A DNA stretch of 14,883 nucleotides, taken from assembly GCA_027083995.1 (NCBI GenBank), contig JALWME010000119.1:1-14883 (forward strand), written 5' to 3'. Numbering within the stretch: position 1 is the first letter of the stretch; every line of letters begins with the position of its first letter. A program made the translations under genes and the position numbers. A model generated the notes under the pieces. That model saw only the letters and a list, made by a program, of their open reading frames with translations, was not told the DNA's origin and did no database searches. Source of the stretch: Sulfurovum sp. GTDB lineage: Bacteria; Campylobacterota; Campylobacteria; Campylobacterales; Sulfurovaceae. Of this stretch, positions 13,284-14,883 are shown piece by piece.

Positions 13284-13843
13284 TGCATAGAATCAAAAAT
13301 ACATTTTTAGCACTATTGGCTACCTTCGCACTTTCAGGGTGTTTTTCTAGTAACTATTATGTGCTCTCAAATGCTTCTATTCCTACACACACCTATGCCT
13401 ATAGCAATATGCTCATAGGGGTAGAGAAGGTCACGGTGCCAGAGTACCTGTTTAAACGTGACATTGCAGTAGCAGAGTCATCAAGTCAGATACGACTACT
13501 CCCAAATGCCACATGGGCAGAGGACTTAGATACAGGACTCACCCAAAGGCTTATAGCATTTTTACAAAAAAAGTTCAACCAGCCTAATGTGCATGCATAC
13601 CCATGGGATGTAGCAAAACAACCTACAAAAAGAGTAAAGGTAGCTGTGACACGTTTCATAGCATATGGTAACAGAGTCTATCTCGATGCCAATTGGCAAG
13701 TAGAAAATATGAGAACAGGAAGAACAAAGGCAAGACTTTTTACTACGACAGTACCTAGCAGTAATGATGCAAAAAGTATAGTATCAGCTATGGACAGAGC
13801 ATTTGGTGAACTAGAAGAAGCAGTAGCACAAGATGTGAGATAG
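13283..13843 (+). CDS. pqiC: PqiC-like outer-membrane lipoprotein (ABC transport auxiliary family)
   Basis: 186 aa. Lipoprotein signal peptide with lipobox LSGC, lipidated Cys20. No Asp follows the Cys (Phe at +2), which by the E. coli rule would favour sorting to the outer membrane. The start of the mature part, NYYVLSNA, and LIGVEKVTVPEYLFKRDIAV resemble the PqiC/YmbA family (DUF330, ABC-type transport auxiliary), whose members carry a FYxL motif and a VxxPxYLxR motif. PqiC docks the PqiB needle at the outer membrane. GGAG lies 7 bases upstream, and the ATG shares a base with the pqiB stop. It is the last gene of the operon. Confidence 0.88.
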   Translation: MHRIKNTFLALLATFALSGCFSSNYYVLSNASIPTHTYAYSNMLIGVEKVTVPEYLFKRDIAVAESSSQIRLLPNATWAEDLDTGLTQRLIAFLQKKFNQPNVHAYPWDVAKQPTKRVKVAVTRFIAYGNRVYLDANWQVENMRTGRTKARLFTTTVPSSNDAKSIVSAMDRAFGELEEAVAQDVR

Positions 13844-13909
13844 TACGAATCAGTTCATATATGTTTTTCTCCCACTAAATATGGAATATCATCTGGGTAA
13901 TATTCGTAC
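13843..13909. repeat. widely spaced inverted repeat between pqiC and msrA
   Basis: GTACGAAT (13843-13850) and ATTCGTAC (13902-13909) are perfect complements separated by 51 bases, in the 96-bp gap between the convergent genes pqiC and msrA. TCCCACT also occurs twice (13870-13876 and 13912-13918). No GC-rich hairpin with a U tract is visible. It could close a long stem-loop or be coincidental. Confidence 0.35.
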
Positions 13910-13939
13910 AGTCCCACTTAAAGCAAAGGCATTGAAAAT

Positions 13940-14467
13940 CTATACCATCTCCTTCCCAAACTTTGCCTTCAATTTTGCTAACTTGGGTGGTATGACAGCA
14001 TTGCAATACCCTTGCATAGGGTTGTGTCTGTAGTAGTTTTGGTGGTAGGCTTCTGCAGTGTAGTAGACATCTAACGGTTCTATGGTAGTGACTATGGGGT
14101 CGGTGTAATTAGACTGTGCAGCTTCTAAGGCTGCATCTGCGGCTTTTTTTGTCTCTTTGTCTGCATAGAGAATGACAGAGCGGTATTGTGTGCCTCTGTC
14201 TGCACCTTGTCTGTTGAGGGTAGTGGGATCGTGTATGGTGAAAAATATTTCAAGTAGTGTATCTACTGTAATAATACGCTCATCATAGGTAATCTTGATA
14301 ACCTCTGCATGTCCAGTTTCACCTGTACAGATATCTTTATATGTTGGATTTGGAGTTTGTCCATTGGCATAGCCACTTTCCACATCACTTACACCATTAA
14401 GTAGTTCAAACACTGCCTCCATACACCAAAAACATCCACCACCGACTATGAGTTTTTTTATTGCCAT
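13940..14467 (-). CDS. msrA: peptide-methionine (S)-S-oxide reductase MsrA
   Basis: Reduces methionine-S-sulfoxide in proteins and free methionine, using thioredoxin as electron donor. The 175-aa product starts at the ATG of MAIKKLIVGGGCFWC, with AGGA six bases upstream. An open extension to 14515 would add 16 residues not seen in the family and would overlap the promoter. Catalytic Cys12 is in GGGCFWC; also visible are GYANGQTPNPTY, TGETGHAEV, FFTIHDPTTLNRQGADRGTQYRS and a C-terminal GYC (Cys155) as likely resolving Cys. Length is typical of stand-alone MsrA; no MsrB is fused. It has no signal peptide, so it is cytoplasmic. It diverges from a thioredoxin gene, its likely reductant, across an 85-bp spacer with overlapping promoters. 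Confidence 0.96.
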   Translation of the reverse strand: MAIKKLIVGGGCFWCMEAVFELLNGVSDVESGYANGQTPNPTYKDICTGETGHAEVIKITYDERIITVDTLLEIFFTIHDPTTLNRQGADRGTQYRSVILYADKETKKAADAALEAAQSNYTDPIVTTIEPLDVYYTAEAYHQNYYRHNPMQGYCNAVIPPKLAKLKAKFGKEMV

Positions 14468-14473
14468 GTTGTA

Positions 14474-14477
14474 TCCT
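14474..14477 (-). promoter_or_regulatory. Shine-Dalgarno fixing the msrA start
   Basis: AGGA on the minus strand (TAGGATACAAC before ATG), six bases from the ATG at 14467. This favours the 175-aa MsrA over the longer open frame beginning at 14515. Confidence 0.7.
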
Positions 14478-14500
14478 ATTAAATATTTATTTACTTTCTT

Positions 14501-14510
14501 TGCTATAATA
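14501..14510. promoter_or_regulatory. overlapping divergent -10 boxes (msrA / trxC-like)
   Basis: On the plus strand an extended box TGC-TATAAT (14501-14509) lies about 44 bases before the thioredoxin ATG. On the minus strand TATTAT (14510 to 14505) lies about 38 bases before the msrA ATG. They share five bases. Both leaders contain a Shine-Dalgarno. No -35 hexamer is clear. Confidence 0.6.
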
Positions 14511-14540
14511 TCCAAAGTATTAAAATATATCTAACACGAC

Positions 14541-14545
14541 GGGAG
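14541..14545 (+). promoter_or_regulatory. Shine-Dalgarno of the thioredoxin gene
   Basis: GGGAG, seven bases before ATG 14553. It supports this start, which includes the whole zinc ribbon. Confidence 0.7.
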
Positions 14546-14552
14546 TTTTTCT

Positions 14553-14883
14553 ATGAATATAAATGTTGTTTGCCCTCATTGTCTCAAAGTCAATCGTCTG
14601 CCTAAAAAAGAGTCTTATGCAAAGGCAAATTGTGGAGAGTGCAAAAAATCACTTTTAGATGCAGTCCCTGTTGTAGGAAATGCAGTCATGTTGGACACCT
14701 ATATAGCCAATTCTGATTTACCTGTAGTTGTAGACTTTTGGGCACCTTGGTGTGGGCCTTGTTTACAGATGGCTCCACACTTTGAAAAAGCTGCACTTGC
14801 AATGCCACTCAAAGCACAGTTTATGAAGATTAATAATGATGATGAACAATCATTAGGTGCAAAGTATCACATAGCAAGTATTC
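14553..14883 (+). CDS. trxC: zinc-ribbon thioredoxin 2 (TrxC-like), 3'-truncated by window edge
   Basis: Disulfide reductase of the thioredoxin-2 type. The first 110 codons are in the window. An N-terminal zinc ribbon has Cys7, Cys10, Cys27 and Cys30, as in TrxC. The thioredoxin fold begins around residue 45 with VVVDFWAPWCGPC, and active-site cysteines are 67 and 70 in the canonical WCGPC. QFMKINNDDEQSLGAKYHIASI follows the thioredoxin pattern up to the strand before the cis-Pro. The sequence ends before that Pro and the stop. In E. coli TrxC is induced by oxidative stress through OxyR; regulation here is unknown, but the divergent partner msrA needs thioredoxin, which suggests shared redox use. 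Confidence 0.93.
   Translation, partial: MNINVVCPHCLKVNRLPKKESYAKANCGECKKSLLDAVPVVGNAVMLDTYIANSDLPVVVDFWAPWCGPCLQMAPHFEKAALAMPLKAQFMKINNDDEQSLGAKYHIASI

Noticed and set aside
14468..14515. 16-residue N-terminal extension of MsrA
   Set aside because: No Shine-Dalgarno before it, it covers the divergent promoter, and the family normally starts just before GGGCFWC; AGGA supports 14467.
1..14883. CRISPR arrays, tRNA or rRNA genes, insertion sequences, toxin-antitoxin or phage-defence modules
   Set aside because: No regularly spaced repeats, RNA-gene signatures, transposase motifs or defence-gene motifs were seen. RNase T2 and the Pif1-like helicase are not by themselves evidence of a defence system.

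Overview
The window is AT-rich, gene-dense bacterial chromosome. It resembles a free-living Campylobacterota (Sulfurimonas/Sulfurovum-like): purine-rich Shine-Dalgarno sites, TATAAT-type -10 boxes without clear -35 boxes, TTG and GTG starts, many c-di-GMP enzymes, and the gene families present. This assignment is inference from style and content. No rRNA, tRNA, CRISPR array, insertion sequence or phage gene was seen, and no gene-free stretch exceeds about 136 bp.

Layout. (1) Bases 1-3358 (+): two tandem paralogous membrane GGDEF-EAL proteins; the first is cut by the left edge. (2) 3359-5251 (-): a two-gene operon with a CitE-like HpcH/HpaI-family lyase upstream of a periplasmic MltB-type lytic transglycosylase. 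(3) 5287-7621 (+): a secreted RNase T2 overlapping a Pif1-like helicase, whose start lies in a potential RNA switch. (4) 7618-10300 (-): a composite signalling protein (dead kinase-like region, two receiver domains, HPt-like tail without an obvious His) and, upstream of it, a short diacylglycerol-kinase-like protein. (5) 10353-13843 (+): a Pqi lipid-transport operon in which PqiA is split into two genes, followed by a three-MCE PqiB and the lipoprotein PqiC. (6) 13940-14467 (-): MsrA. (7) 14553 to the right edge (+): a zinc-ribbon thioredoxin (TrxC-like), cut by the window.

How the parts connect. Much of the content concerns the cell envelope (lytic transglycosylase, Pqi system, DAG-kinase-like protein), signalling (two c-di-GMP enzymes, receiver-domain protein) and redox repair (divergent msrA and trxC). 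All three divergent spacers (5252-5286, 10301-10352, 14468-14552) have opposed -10 boxes overlapping within 7-10 bp, so RNA polymerase probably cannot start both ways at once. Several genes have a -10 box only 5-7 bases before the start and no Shine-Dalgarno, which predicts leaderless mRNAs.

I did not find a clearly new defence or mobile system. The best leads are the overlapping hairpins at the RNase T2/helicase junction, the apparently phosphotransfer-dead multidomain signalling protein, the recurrent overlapping divergent promoters, and a duplicated gene junction that creates a 6-codon micro-ORF in the pqi operon.
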